A stretch of 64,000 bases of DNA from Brevibacterium permense (GCF_025506275.1 NZ_QYCP01000096.1:1-64000); one strand, 5' to 3'. Numbered from the stretch's first letter, positions 53,644 through 63,206 are shown. Notes: generated by a model not told the origin, from the letters alone. Translations and numbers: made by a program.

Positions 53644-55722
53644 CTACTGCAGCACGAGCGTGACGTCGAGCTTCTGTTCCTTCCCGCCGCGGACCACGGT
53701 GACCTCGACCGGGGTGTTCACCGGCTGGGCGCGGACGAGGGCGCGCAGGGCGATGGCGTTGTTCACCTTGGTTCCGGCCACCTCGACGATGTCGTCTCCG
53801 TCCTTGACTCCGGCCTTGGCCGCGGGGGATCCGCCGGCCACGGACTGCACCTTGGCGCTGCCTCGGCTGATCCCGCCGCTGTTGATGTGCCCGTCGGTGA
53901 GAGTGATGCCGAGGAACGGATGCTGGGCCTTGCCGGAGGAGATGAGCTGATCGGCGATCATCACGGCCTGGTTCGCAGGGATCGCGAACCCGATGCCGAT
54001 CGACCCGGACTGACCTCCCTCGCCCTGGCTCAGCGATGCGGCCGCCGAGTTCACACCGATGAACTGGCCATCACCATTGACCAGCGGTCCACCTGAGTTG
54101 CCGGGGTTGATCGCAGCATCGGTCTGGATGGCGTTCGTGATCGTCATCTCCTTCTCCTGCGAGGAGGCATCGTCACCGATGTTCTCCGTCGACACCGGAC
54201 GGTCGAGCGCGGAGACGATGCCGGTGGTCACGGTGTTGGCCAGGCCGAGCGGATTGCCCAGGGCCATCACGGGATCGCCCACGGTCAGCTTCTTCGAATC
54301 GCCGATGACGAGCGGTTTCACCCCATCGGGCACCTGCTCGAGCTTGATGACGGCAATATCGGTCGAGGGATCGCGGCCGACGATCTTCGCCTCCGTCGTC
54401 TCACCGTTCTTCATGGTCACGGCGATCTCGCCGTCGGGGGTGTCCGCCGGCGCGACGACGTGGTTGTTCGTGATGACGTGGCCCTGATCGTCATACAGCG
54501 CACCCGAGCCGAGCCCCTGGACCTGGCCTCGAGTGCCGACCTGGATCGACATCACACTGTCCGAGGTCTTCTCTGCGACCTGCGTCCAATCTGGGGTCTC
54601 GATCGTCTCCTCGGCGACCTTGCGCGGTTCGTCCTGCTGTAGCGCCGAGAGCGCATAGTTTCCGCCGAACGCGAGAGCCCCACCGAGGAGCGCGGCCACC
54701 AGGCCGATCGCGATCGTCGCACCCCAACCGGGTCCTTTCTTCTCTCGCCGAGGCGGCTGCTGAGCTCCGTACGGACCGAACCCGTCCGGTCCGACCGGAC
54801 CACCGGGTACGTTGGGATTCCCCGGCCCGCCGGGTCCGGGCTGGGAGCCGACGGTCGAGAATTCCGAGGAATAGGGGACAGAGCCGGGTGCCGCCGAGTA
54901 GGCGTTGGAGCCGGTCGGCTGGCCGGGAGCGTTCTGTTGGTTCGAAGCGACCTGCTGACCGGAACCAGGCTGTTGGCCCGGAGAGTTAGGGTACCCGGGA
55001 CCTTGCGAGTTCTGGGGGCCGTTCGGGTGGCCAGGAGCGGCTGGATAGCCGGCGGATCCTGTTCTCTGAGAGTTCGCCCCGGCATGATAGGCACCAGCGC
55101 CAGCAGCTGCTGCTCCGGCTCCTGCTGCTCCGGCTCGTGCGGGGGTTCCGGTGCCGGTGGTCGACGAGGCGGTGCTGTTCTGTCCGTTGGCGTTCTGCCC
55201 CGGATACGACTGCGGACCATTCTGCTGGTGCTGCCCGTACGGGGACGGGTGCTGCGTCTGATTCGGCTGGACGTTCTGCCTATCCGGCTGCGGCTGATTG
55301 CCGAAATCGCCCTGGGCACTCTGGTGTCCCGGATAGCCCTGCTGACCGCCCTGCCGTTGGCTGCCTGGCTGGTACGAAGAGTGCTGCTGCCCGTTCGGCC
55401 GATACGGCGACGGCTGCTGGGAGGGAGAGCCTCCTCGGTGAGGGGATCCGTCCACAGGGTTCTGTGCCTGAGTCGACGGAACGTCGGGGCGTCTTTCGGG
55501 CGGTGCGACCGGTGGACTGACGCGTGCAGGGCCGTTGGGTTGGGACAGGAAGGTGCGCGGAACCTCGGCTCCGGACCCGCGGTAGCCACCGGCCGATGGG
55601 CTGCGACGTCCCCCGCCGGCGGAACCGCTGCTCTGATTCCCCGACGGACGCGGTGTCTGATCATCCGATCGGGAGCTGCGGGACACCTCATCCGGGTTCT
55701 GAGGGTCGGTATTCTCGTTCAT
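53644..55722 (-). CDS. HtrA/DegP-type serine protease with PDZ domain (PepD-like)
   Basis: This is a 692-aa envelope protease. Residues 1-320 are a low-complexity Gln/Pro/Gly/Asn-rich cytoplasmic region. A basic stretch RREKKG and one membrane helix (about 335-356) follow. The trypsin-like domain has His421 (TNNHVV), Asp455 (STDIAVI) and Ser543 (NPGNSGGPL). The C-terminal PDZ domain starts near HPFLGITL. The start overlaps the histidine-kinase stop (ATGA). The gene order regulator-kinase-protease is the same as mprA-mprB-pepD of M. tuberculosis, so it is probably a target and part of the envelope-stress response. Confidence 0.95.
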   Translation of the reverse strand: MNENTDPQNPDEVSRSSRSDDQTPRPSGNQSSGSAGGGRRSPSAGGYRGSGAEVPRTFLSQPNGPARVSPPVAPPERRPDVPSTQAQNPVDGSPHRGGSPSQQPSPYRPNGQQHSSYQPGSQRQGGQQGYPGHQSAQGDFGNQPQPDRQNVQPNQTQHPSPYGQHQQNGPQSYPGQNANGQNSTASSTTGTGTPARAGAAGAGAAAAGAGAYHAGANSQRTGSAGYPAAPGHPNGPQNSQGPGYPNSPGQQPGSGQQVASNQQNAPGQPTGSNAYSAAPGSVPYSSEFSTVGSQPGPGGPGNPNVPGGPVGPDGFGPYGAQQPPRREKKGPGWGATIAIGLVAALLGGALAFGGNYALSALQQDEPRKVAEETIETPDWTQVAEKTSDSVMSIQVGTRGQVQGLGSGALYDDQGHVITNNHVVAPADTPDGEIAVTMKNGETTEAKIVGRDPSTDIAVIKLEQVPDGVKPLVIGDSKKLTVGDPVMALGNPLGLANTVTTGIVSALDRPVSTENIGDDASSQEKEMTITNAIQTDAAINPGNSGGPLVNGDGQFIGVNSAAASLSQGEGGQSGSIGIGFAIPANQAVMIADQLISSGKAQHPFLGITLTDGHINSGGISRGSAKVQSVAGGSPAAKAGVKDGDDIVEVAGTKVNNAIALRALVRAQPVNTPVEVTVVRGGKEQKLDVTLVLQ

Positions 55723-57794
55723 CGCTCATCCTTTCGCGTGTCCGCAGTGGCTTCGCCGTTGTCGGAGATGGGCAGGTCGATGCGGAACGTCGCACCGCCG
55801 CCCGGAGTTTCGTGGACGGAGATTGCGCCATGGTGGTTCTCCACGATCGCCTTGACGATCGACAGGCCGAGTCCGGATCCGCCGGTGTCCCTGGTCCGGG
55901 ACACGTCGAGGCGGTAGAAGCGCTCGAAGATGCGCGGAACCACCTCAGGGTCGATACCATCACCGTGGTCCCTGACCTCGAAGCGGACCCTGCCGTTGGG
56001 GAATCCTCGCAGTGACTCATCGACCGTGATCGATCCGGCAGCCGTGACATCGGGGACTATGTTCGCCGGCTCGGGAACCTTGGACTGAGGTCCCGACTGG
56101 GGCCCGGCTGAAGATTCGGACTGCGACGCAGTGTGGGAATCGGCCGCTGCCCCATTCTGCGGTCCTGAATTCTGAGGGCCGGTAGGTTGCGCCGACTGCG
56201 ATCCGGACGGTGTCCTGAGCTGCCCGTTGTGCTGCCCCTCTCCCTGCTCCGCATTCGCGGCGGGACTCTCGGGACCCACCTGACGGTCGGGCTTGGTCGG
56301 GGACTGTGCAGCGGTCCGGGGGGTCGGTTGGGTGTCGGTGTGGTCGTGTCCGGCGGAGTCGCCTCGGCGGAATATGCGGACCCCTCCGGTCACGAACCCG
56401 CGTTCACGGGGTTTGTCCTTCGCCCCGCTCTTCGCACCATTGCGACCGTTCTGACCGCGGGCGCCGCCCTCGCGGGTCTCGCCTGTGTCCGCGGAATCGG
56501 GGTCGACGGACTCGGGGAGACCGACGACGCCGACGGCGAATTCGATCGCCGCATGCTCGGGGGTGTGGCGTACAGCGTTGCCGGCAAGGTTGACGATGAC
56601 CTGGCGGATCTTCGATTCGGAGCCGCGGATCATCGGCACGGGTTGGGCGTCCTCACCGTCGAGTCCGATGAAGCTGATATCGCGGTCCGGGGCCTGTGCC
56701 GCGGCATCGGCGGCGGCATCGCGGACGACCTTGTGCAGATCGACCGGGCCGATCTCGGCGGCACGCTGCTCGTCGAGCCTGGCCAGGACGACGAGATCGT
56801 CGACGAGGACGCCCATGCGCTTGGCCTCGGACTCCATCCGCTCCATCGCATTGGCGACGTCCTCGGACTTCGTGATCGCACCCTGGCGGTACAGCTCCGC
56901 ATAACCGCGGATCGTGACCAGGGGCGTGCGCAGCTCGTGCGAGGCGTCGGAGACGAACTGGCGGATGCGCTTCTCCGAGCGGGTCTGCCCGTCGAAAGAG
57001 TCCTCGATGCGTCCGAGCATCGTATTCAGTGCCGCCGACAGCCGCCCGAGCTCGGTGTTGCGCGGATAGCTGGGCACACGTTGGGACAGGTCTCCGGCGG
57101 CGATGCGCGAGGCGGTCTTCTCGATGTCGCGCAGCGGACGGAACGTGTTGTTGATCGCCCAATAGCCGACTCCGGCGACCATCGCCAGGGCCAACAGGCC
57201 GATGCCGATCATCGTGTTCCGGGCCCGCTCGTTGATGTTGTCGACTTCCCGGTCGAAAGGCACCGCGATGGACACGAGCACGTCGGTGTTCTTCACCTTC
57301 ATCGCCCGGGCTCGCCACTGCGAACTCGTTCCGGCGACGGTGAAGGGCTCGCCGCCGCGGGAATAGACTTCCTTCTCGTTGATCTTCGGCAGGATCGGAT
57401 GGTTCTGCGGTTCCGGGGCGACGGGGTCGCGGATCGGATCCCCGTCCGTGTTGTAGAACTGCACATAGAATCCGCCCGGCAAGAGGCTTTTGAGCTGATC
57501 CCAGGAATTCGAATCGATCGTCGTCGACGACGGCGCATCCTCGGCGTCGTCCCCGGACTGGAGTTCGGCCTTCTGGAACACATCTTGGTAGGCCTGCTTC
57601 GCCAGGGTCTCGGAGGCGCTGATGAGTCGTTCATCGGTGCGCTGGACGAGGCTGTCGCGCAGGTTCTCCAACACCCAAGCGCTCGTCCCCGTGAGGACGA
57701 GCAGCATGAGCAGCATCATGATGGCCAGCAGCTTGGTGGTCAGAGACCATTCTTCCCAGAAGCCGGGACGGGAGGGACGGGATTCTATTGCCAC
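55719..57794 (-). CDS. sensor histidine kinase (MprB-like) with large insertion in ATPase domain
   Basis: This is a 691-aa membrane kinase. Helices are at about 18-40 and 194-213, enclosing an extracellular sensor of 150 residues. The HAMP domain (to about 267) is followed by the HisKA box FVSDASHELRTPL with His286. In the catalytic domain the N-box (NLAGNAVRHT, from 402) and the G1 box (DHGDG, from 609) are separated by about 200 residues instead of 30-40. Residues 430-585 are Gly/Gln/Pro/Ser-rich. G2 (GGSGLGLSIVKAI) is intact. It lies downstream of the response-regulator gene and overlaps the protease gene. Confidence 0.95.
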   Translation of the reverse strand: MAIESRPSRPGFWEEWSLTTKLLAIMMLLMLLVLTGTSAWVLENLRDSLVQRTDERLISASETLAKQAYQDVFQKAELQSGDDAEDAPSSTTIDSNSWDQLKSLLPGGFYVQFYNTDGDPIRDPVAPEPQNHPILPKINEKEVYSRGGEPFTVAGTSSQWRARAMKVKNTDVLVSIAVPFDREVDNINERARNTMIGIGLLALAMVAGVGYWAINNTFRPLRDIEKTASRIAAGDLSQRVPSYPRNTELGRLSAALNTMLGRIEDSFDGQTRSEKRIRQFVSDASHELRTPLVTIRGYAELYRQGAITKSEDVANAMERMESEAKRMGVLVDDLVVLARLDEQRAAEIGPVDLHKVVRDAAADAAAQAPDRDISFIGLDGEDAQPVPMIRGSESKIRQVIVNLAGNAVRHTPEHAAIEFAVGVVGLPESVDPDSADTGETREGGARGQNGRNGAKSGAKDKPRERGFVTGGVRIFRRGDSAGHDHTDTQPTPRTAAQSPTKPDRQVGPESPAANAEQGEGQHNGQLRTPSGSQSAQPTGPQNSGPQNGAAADSHTASQSESSAGPQSGPQSKVPEPANIVPDVTAAGSITVDESLRGFPNGRVRFEVRDHGDGIDPEVVPRIFERFYRLDVSRTRDTGGSGLGLSIVKAIVENHHGAISVHETPGGGATFRIDLPISDNGEATADTRKDER

Positions 57795-57824
57795 GTATGT
57801 AATCTATCGTCCTTGCATGGACGA

Positions 57825-58583
57825 CTACTTGGATTCCGGTGTGCGCAGCATGTAGCCGACCCCGCGCTTGGTCTGGATCATCGGTGTCCACTCCATCTCG
57901 ACGGGGTGGCCGGCGGCATCCGTCTCCGGGGTGACATCGATCTTGCGGCGCAGGTAGGAGATGTAGGACTCCACGATTCCGGTGTCTCCGCCGAAGTCGT
58001 ATTCCCACACGTGGTCGAGGATCTGCGACTTCGACAGGACGCGGTTCGTGTTGAGCATGAGGTAGCGCAGCAGCTTGAACTCGGTGGGGGAGAGGTCGAT
58101 GAGGATGCCGGAGCGGCGGACCTCGTGGGTATCGTCGTCGAGTTCGAGGTCGCCCGCCACGATGACGGCGTTCTCCTCGTCTTCGAGATTGCGGGTGCGG
58201 CGGAGGACGGCGCGGATGCGGGCGACGACCTCTTCGAGGCTGAAGGGCTTCGTCACATAGTCGTCACCGCCGACGGTCAGACCGGTGATCTTGTCCGAGG
58301 TGTCATCACGGGCGGTGAGGAACACGACAGGGGCGTTCATGCCGATCTGGCGCAGACGGCGAGTGACGGTGAAGCCGTCCATGTCCGGGAGCATGACGTC
58401 GAGGACGAGGAGGTCGACGTCGGTCTGCTCGGCGAGGCGCAGCGCCTCGGCGCCGTTGGCGGCGGAGACGACGTCGAAGCCGGCGAAGCGGAGACTGGTG
58501 GACAGGAGTTCGCGGATATTGGGCTCATCATCGACAACGAGCAGGGTGGCTTCGATGTCGGTGTCGTTCTGTGCTGTAGTCAT
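57825..58583 (-). CDS. OmpR-family response regulator (MprA-like)
   Basis: This is a 252-aa regulator. The receiver domain has the acidic pair VVDDE, phospho-acceptor Asp62 (LLVLDVMLPDMDG) and Lys112 (YVTKPF). The winged-helix domain has LSPTEFKLLRYLMLNTNRVLSK and a C-terminal RGVGYMLR. It heads the operon with the kinase and HtrA-type protease. CAGACT lies 12 nt before the ATG, and tggag is also near, so translation may start with or without a leader. Confidence 0.95.
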   Translation of the reverse strand: MTTAQNDTDIEATLLVVDDEPNIRELLSTSLRFAGFDVVSAANGAEALRLAEQTDVDLLVLDVMLPDMDGFTVTRRLRQIGMNAPVVFLTARDDTSDKITGLTVGGDDYVTKPFSLEEVVARIRAVLRRTRNLEDEENAVIVAGDLELDDDTHEVRRSGILIDLSPTEFKLLRYLMLNTNRVLSKSQILDHVWEYDFGGDTGIVESYISYLRRKIDVTPETDAAGHPVEMEWTPMIQTKRGVGYMLRTPESK

Positions 58584-58756
58584 GGCTCCAGTCTGAGACC
58601 CATTTCTGGGAGTGCGCTGGAGGTTACCTGAATGCGAATGTGTCCTGCGTCACTGGGAAACTCTCAGGAAAGTCCTTTTGAGTCCTGGATCGGGTATTCG
58701 CTCTCAGGAACGACAGCCTGATTTCAGTGAAGAATGTGGTCGCGACCAGTTCGCGT

Positions 58757-59479
58757 TCAGAAATACTCGCCGAAATGTAGGTGGGGCGGGTGCCCGGCAG
58801 CGGGCGGGCGCCCGTTGGTGAAGCTCCGGATCCTGTCCGGTCGACGGCGTTCGTATTGCACCTGACCGATCGTGCCGAATGTCGTCGGACTCTGTCTGAT
58901 GAGGTGGCGGGCGAATCTGGCCCGACCGGATTCGTCGGCGTAGCGGATCACGGCAAGGCTCGGTGCGGCGGAGCGGGGCATTGCTCCCGACCAATAGTCG
59001 ACGACGACGCCTTCGGTTAGGCCGATGCCGGGGTTGGCCGGCGTTATCACCGGGCGGCGACGATCGCTGCGGAAGGCGAGCAGGGAGACGGCGACGAGTC
59101 CGAGGCCGGCGGAAATCGATATCACCCACCAGTGTGGGGCTGCGCCGAGCATTGCGGGGAGGAAGCCGAGGCCGAGCCCGCCCCCGACTCCGAGCGCTCC
59201 CAGCTGATAGCCGAAGAAGCGTATGAGGCTGCCTCCGGTTCGGAACCGGCCGAGGGCTGCGCGCGCGAGTAGCTGGCTGACGACGATGAAGGCGGCGGAG
59301 GTGATGAGCGCGAGAGTGAGGAAGACGAGCTTCGAGGTCAGCGGTTCACTTGGGCCGGTGGGGAGGAAGGCGAACGCTGCGACGCCCCAGCCGGCGACCA
59401 TGCTCGTCGTCGTGAGGATTCCGGCGAGCCCGGCCGCGAACTTCGTCCCGCCGGTGATGTGCAGAGGTTCAAGTGACAT
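58757..59479 (-). CDS. hypothetical membrane protein, 240 aa
   Basis: Four hydrophobic segments span about residues 14-42, 50-70, 88-108 and 118-136 (for example KLVFLTLALITSAAFIVVSQLL). A soluble C-terminal half follows, with VVVDYWSGAMPRSAAPSLAVIRYADESGRARFARHLI and a basic tail. I do not recognise the family. ATG 59479 (MSLEPLHITGG) is the most likely start; the frame continues upstream but overlaps the CGNR gene. It probably belongs to the CGNR transcript. Confidence 0.7.
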   Translation of the reverse strand: MSLEPLHITGGTKFAAGLAGILTTTSMVAGWGVAAFAFLPTGPSEPLTSKLVFLTLALITSAAFIVVSQLLARAALGRFRTGGSLIRFFGYQLGALGVGGGLGLGFLPAMLGAAPHWWVISISAGLGLVAVSLLAFRSDRRRPVITPANPGIGLTEGVVVDYWSGAMPRSAAPSLAVIRYADESGRARFARHLIRQSPTTFGTIGQVQYERRRPDRIRSFTNGRPPAAGHPPHLHFGEYF

Positions 59480-59493
59480 GGTCGGCTCCGTGC

Positions 59494-60093
59494 TCAGCGG
59501 TCGGATTCGGGGTCGGAGTGGCGGGCGCGGAAGGCCGCGACGTGTGTGCGGGTTGCGCAGCTGCCGGTATCGCAGAAGCGCTTCGAGCGATTGCGGCTGA
59601 AGTCGGCGAGGTAGGCGCGGCAATCCTCGGCGGCGCAGCGCCCGAGCCGGTCGAGATCGCCGGAGCGGATGAGGTCGATGAGGACCAGAGCGACATCGGC
59701 GGCCACTCGGTCGGCCAGGCTGGCTTGAGCGCCGGTCGCGTGCAGGTGCCAGTCCCAGTGGTCGTGTTTGACCAATTGCGGCACTGACCCCGAGTCGCTC
59801 AGTGTGAGATTGATCTCATCGACGACCGCGATCGTCCCTGCTTCGACCTCGTCATCGGTCTCGGCGTCGATGCTCGCATCCAGTGCTGCGGCGAATCTGC
59901 GGCGCAGTTCCAGGGTCTCGTCGACGTCGCTTCTGGTGGCGGTCAAAGGTCCGGAGATGTCGTGCCGGGCCGCGAATTCGCGGAGTTTCGCGGTTGTCGT
60001 CAGTTCGTCACCGCCGTCAGTGATGTCGCTGGAGGTGTTGAGGAGGTCGACGAGCATCGTGAGGTTCGCGCGAATGTCGTAGATGAATGCCAT
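59494..60093 (-). CDS. CGNR zinc-finger transcriptional regulator
   Basis: This is a 199-aa protein with an N-terminal ABATE domain (ANLTMLVDLLNTSSD onward) and a C-terminal CGNR-type zinc finger. The finger reads LGRCAAEDCRAYLADFSRNRSKRFCDTGSCATRTHVAAFRAR, with four Cys in CxxxxC and CxxxxC spacing; CGNR itself is CATR here. Such regulators often sit divergent from transporters, as here with EamA. Starts at 60093 and 60105 are both possible. Confidence 0.9.
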   Translation of the reverse strand: MAFIYDIRANLTMLVDLLNTSSDITDGGDELTTTAKLREFAARHDISGPLTATRSDVDETLELRRRFAAALDASIDAETDDEVEAGTIAVVDEINLTLSDSGSVPQLVKHDHWDWHLHATGAQASLADRVAADVALVLIDLIRSGDLDRLGRCAAEDCRAYLADFSRNRSKRFCDTGSCATRTHVAAFRARHSDPESDR

Positions 60094-60105
60094 GGTGAAT
60101 GACAT

Positions 60106-60401
60106 TCTGCCACAGGATGTAAGGACCAAAATGCACTTGACCCATTTCAATTTCAGGGCCGATACTGGAGCCGGACGATCCGCAGGGCTCGCCGAGGCCC
60201 TGCATAACCCGATGACGTGCAGACCTGGCAGAACGACGAAACGGTCGCGCCGATGTCGACGTCGGGCCGCCTCGGCGAGGGGATGATCCGCCACCGCACC
60301 ATTCACTCAGCGTCGCTCCACCAACTCGACACTGCATCACCACCTCGGGGACGTCTGTCCTCGTACGCCACTCAACGTTTCACCACATCAGGAGGTCAGG
60401 A
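60106..60401. promoter_or_regulatory. divergent promoter region CGNR regulator / EamA transporter
   Basis: 296 bases between divergent genes, with no gene. It holds aaaatgcacttgac near 60129 and one copy of CCGCCTCGGCGA (60267-60278). An operator for the CGNR protein is expected here but not identified. Confidence 0.4.
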
Positions 60402-61364
60402 ATGAATCGCACCGTCATCGCAGGGTTCCTGCTCACTCTTGCCTCCGCGTTCTTCTTCGCAGTGTCGGGGCCGATCGCGAAGACGATGTACGCGATCGGG
60501 TGGACGCCGGGCGCGGTGGTGCTCATCCGCTTGGCCGGCTCCGCGGTCCTGCTGCTCATCCCCACCCTCATCGCCCTGCGCGGACGCTGGGGCGAAGTGC
60601 TCACGCACTGGCGCACCGTCGTCACCTACGGCCTGGTCTCGATGGCCGGCGTCCAGGGGTTCTACTTCGTCGCCGTCGAACACCTCACCGTGGCCGTGGC
60701 ACTGCTGCTGGAGATGACCGCGCCGATGCTCATCGTCTTCTGGATCTGGGCGCGGACGCGGACCCGGCCGGCGACCGTGACGTTCATCGGGGTCGTCGTC
60801 TCCATGATCGGGCTCCTGCTCGTGCTCAACCTGCGCGGATCGTCGATCAGCATCTTCGGCGTGGTCATGGCCATGGCCGCCGCGGTCTGCCTGGCCAGCT
60901 ACTTTCTCGTCTCTGCGAAGGACACGATCACGATCCCGCCGGTCGCGCTGACAGGTCTGGGCATGGGCATCGGGGCGCTGGCGATGTCGGCCATCGTGCT
61001 CGCCGGCATCATGCCGTGGAACGCGGTGACGGCGGACGTCGACTTCGGCGGGGTGTCGATGTCGTGGGTCGTGCCGATGGCGATGATCGTCGTATTCACG
61101 GTCGGCGCCTACATCACCGGGATCCTCGGTCTGCGCTATGTCGGGGCGACGGTCGGATCGTTCGTCAACCTCGTCGAGGTCCCGTTCTCCGTCATCGTCG
61201 CCTGGCTGGTCCTCTTCGAGATGCCCGCCCCGATCCAGCTCTTCGGAGGAGTCTTCATCCTCGGCGGCGTCGGCTTCATCAAGTGGGGCGAGTCCCGCCT
61301 GGCCCGCCGCGTCGCCCGCCGCGAGGTGGTCGCCAAGTCCGAACCCTCCCTCATCACTACGTAA
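60402..61364 (+). CDS. EamA/DMT-superfamily transporter
   Basis: This is a 320-aa membrane protein with ten helices in two EamA repeats. The first repeat starts GFLLTLASAFFFAVSGPIAKTMYAIGWTPGAVVLIRL. The second begins near FGVVMAMAAAVCLASYFLVSAKD and ends with YVGATVGSFVNLVEVPFSVIVAWLVLFE. It is probably a metabolite or amino-acid exporter controlled by the divergent CGNR protein. SD aggaggtcagga is strong. The palindrome at 61368 follows the stop by 3 nt. Confidence 0.93.
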   Translation: MNRTVIAGFLLTLASAFFFAVSGPIAKTMYAIGWTPGAVVLIRLAGSAVLLLIPTLIALRGRWGEVLTHWRTVVTYGLVSMAGVQGFYFVAVEHLTVAVALLLEMTAPMLIVFWIWARTRTRPATVTFIGVVVSMIGLLLVLNLRGSSISIFGVVMAMAAAVCLASYFLVSAKDTITIPPVALTGLGMGIGALAMSAIVLAGIMPWNAVTADVDFGGVSMSWVVPMAMIVVFTVGAYITGILGLRYVGATVGSFVNLVEVPFSVIVAWLVLFEMPAPIQLFGGVFILGGVGFIKWGESRLARRVARREVVAKSEPSLITT

Positions 61365-61367
61365 TTA

Positions 61368-61423
61368 CTACCCGACGGCGGCCCAGCAACCTGGCGCCAG
61401 GTTGCTGGGCCGCCGTCGGGTAG
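61368..61423. repeat. 56-bp palindrome family 1, copy 3
   Basis: Perfect 28-bp arms (61368-61395 and 61396-61423). Compared with copy 1 it has two changes per arm, cctgac to cccgac and cctcgc to cctggc, each mirrored in the other arm. It lies between the convergent EamA and XPB genes. Confidence 0.95.
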
Positions 61424-61438
61424 CAATTGAGGGGAGTG

Positions 61439-63073
61439 TCAGCGGACTTCGATGCTGTAGCTGTAGCCCTGTTCGGTGAGGAAGCGGCGGCGCTGAGCGG
61501 CGAAGTGCTCATCGACGGTATCGGCGGCGACGACCGTGTAGAACGTGGCCGAACCCTTATCTTCCTTCGGACGCAGAATCCGTCCGAGGCGCTGAGCTTC
61601 TTCCTGGCGGGATCCGAAAGCACCCGAGACCTGAATCGCCACCGAGGCGGCCGGCAGATCCACTGAAAAGTTCGCGACCTTCGAGACCACGAGCACGGGG
61701 ATCACCCCGGACCGGAATTCGCGGAAGAGCTCCTGGCGCACCGATTCGGGCGTCTGCCCGGTAAGCACAGGCGCGCCGAGTTCGGCTCCGATCTCCTCGA
61801 GCTGGTCGAGATACTGACCGATGACGAGGATCTGCGCATCCGGATGATCGGCGACGAGCTCGGAGACGATCGGCAGCTTCGCATCCGATGTCGCAGCCAA
61901 CCGGTACCGGTCCTCACCGTCGGCGCGGGCATACGCGGTTCGGGTTCCGCCGTCGAGGCGGACCCGCACCTCGTGACAGGCGGCAGATGCGATATAGCCG
62001 AGTCGTTCGAGTTCCTTCCACGGCACCTCGTACTGCTTGGGTCCGATGAGGGAGAACACTTCGTCCTCGCGTCCGTCCTCACGGACCAGGGTCGCGGTCA
62101 GACCGAGGCGACGACGAGCCTGCAGGCTCGCCGTGAGCCGGAAGATCGGCGCCGGCAGCAGGTGCACCTCGTCATAGATGACCAGGCCCCAGTCCTTGGC
62201 GTCGAGGAGCTCGAGGTGGAGATACGAGCCCTTCCTCCGGGTGGTGAGCACCTGGTAGGTGGCGATGGTGATCGGGCGGATCTCCTTCGTCGATCCCGAA
62301 TATTCGCCGACCTCGTCTTCGGTCAGGGTGGTGCGGCGCAGGATCTCGTCCTTCCACTGCTTGGCTGAGACCGAGTTCGTCACGAGGATGAGCGTCGTCG
62401 TCTGCACCCGAGACATGGTGGCCACACCGACGACCGTCTTCCCCGCACCGCACGGCAGAACGACGACCCCGGACTCACCGGACAGCGACTGGTCGATGGC
62501 CTGTTTCTGGTAGTCGCGCAGATGCCACTGACCGCCATGAACATCATCGGACAGGGAGATCTCGTGGGCTTCGCCGTCGACGTAGCCGGCGTGGTCGGAG
62601 ACCGGGTGGCCCAGTTGCAGCAGGGCGTGTTTGAGCTCGCCGCGCTCGGAGGGGTGGACGAGGACGGATTCGGCGTCGATGCGTTTGCCGAACTTGCCGA
62701 CGAGGTCGGGCTGACCGACGAGCTCATCGAGCAGTCCCGTCTCCGTCGACGTCAGGGTCAGTCCGTGGATCGGATGGTCGATGAGGGTGAGCACACCGAA
62801 CCGGTCCATGATGTCGACGATGTCGACGAGGAGCTCATGCGGGACCGGGTACTTCGCGAATTCGAGGAGCACGTCGACGACGGATTCGGCATCATGGCCG
62901 CTGGCGCGCGCGTTCCACAGCCCCAGCGGAGTGATCTCATAGGTGTGGATGTACTCCGGGGTCCGCGACAGCTGCGCAAACGGGGCGATCGCCACGGCCG
63001 CCTCGACGGCCAGCGGATGTCCCGATTCCAGCAGCACAGTCCGATCGGACTGCACTATCAACGGACCATTCAT
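61439..63073 (-). CDS. XPB/Ssl2-type DNA repair helicase
   Basis: This is a 544-aa superfamily 2 helicase like M. tuberculosis Rv0861c (Ercc3). An N-terminal damage-recognition-like domain (1-180) is followed by Q-like LRDYQKQAI, Walker A LPCGAGKT, DEVH box YDEVHLL, LTATLVREDGRED (including the RED motif of XPB), and motif VI EEAQRLGRILRP. It unwinds DNA 3' to 5' in repair; its bacterial role is partly known. It is downstream of the helicase-associated gene at 63210 on the same strand. Confidence 0.95.
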   Translation of the reverse strand: MNGPLIVQSDRTVLLESGHPLAVEAAVAIAPFAQLSRTPEYIHTYEITPLGLWNARASGHDAESVVDVLLEFAKYPVPHELLVDIVDIMDRFGVLTLIDHPIHGLTLTSTETGLLDELVGQPDLVGKFGKRIDAESVLVHPSERGELKHALLQLGHPVSDHAGYVDGEAHEISLSDDVHGGQWHLRDYQKQAIDQSLSGESGVVVLPCGAGKTVVGVATMSRVQTTTLILVTNSVSAKQWKDEILRRTTLTEDEVGEYSGSTKEIRPITIATYQVLTTRRKGSYLHLELLDAKDWGLVIYDEVHLLPAPIFRLTASLQARRRLGLTATLVREDGREDEVFSLIGPKQYEVPWKELERLGYIASAACHEVRVRLDGGTRTAYARADGEDRYRLAATSDAKLPIVSELVADHPDAQILVIGQYLDQLEEIGAELGAPVLTGQTPESVRQELFREFRSGVIPVLVVSKVANFSVDLPAASVAIQVSGAFGSRQEEAQRLGRILRPKEDKGSATFYTVVAADTVDEHFAAQRRRFLTEQGYSYSIEVR

Positions 63074-63150
63074 TCAATGCTTCCCTTCCCGAAGTGTGAT
63101 GACACCAGAGGGCACAACACGTCCATCACCCCGATTGTTCCCGCTCCGAG

Positions 63151-63206
63151 CTACCTGACGGGGGTCCAGCTACCTCGCGCCAGGTTGCTGGGACGCCGTC
63201 AGGTAG
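63151..63206. repeat. 56-bp palindrome family 1, copy 4 (degenerate)
   Basis: Arms 63151-63178 and 63179-63206 pair with about five mismatches (ctacctgacgggggtccag against its partner). It is the most diverged copy. The right flank caatta again supplies the TAA stop of the adjacent minus-strand gene. Confidence 0.9.

Noticed and set aside
56187-58631. 814-codon frame on the plus strand opposite the kinase and response-regulator genes
   Set aside because: The minus strand carries complete HisKA, ATPase and receiver motifs. The plus-strand product has no recognisable domains.
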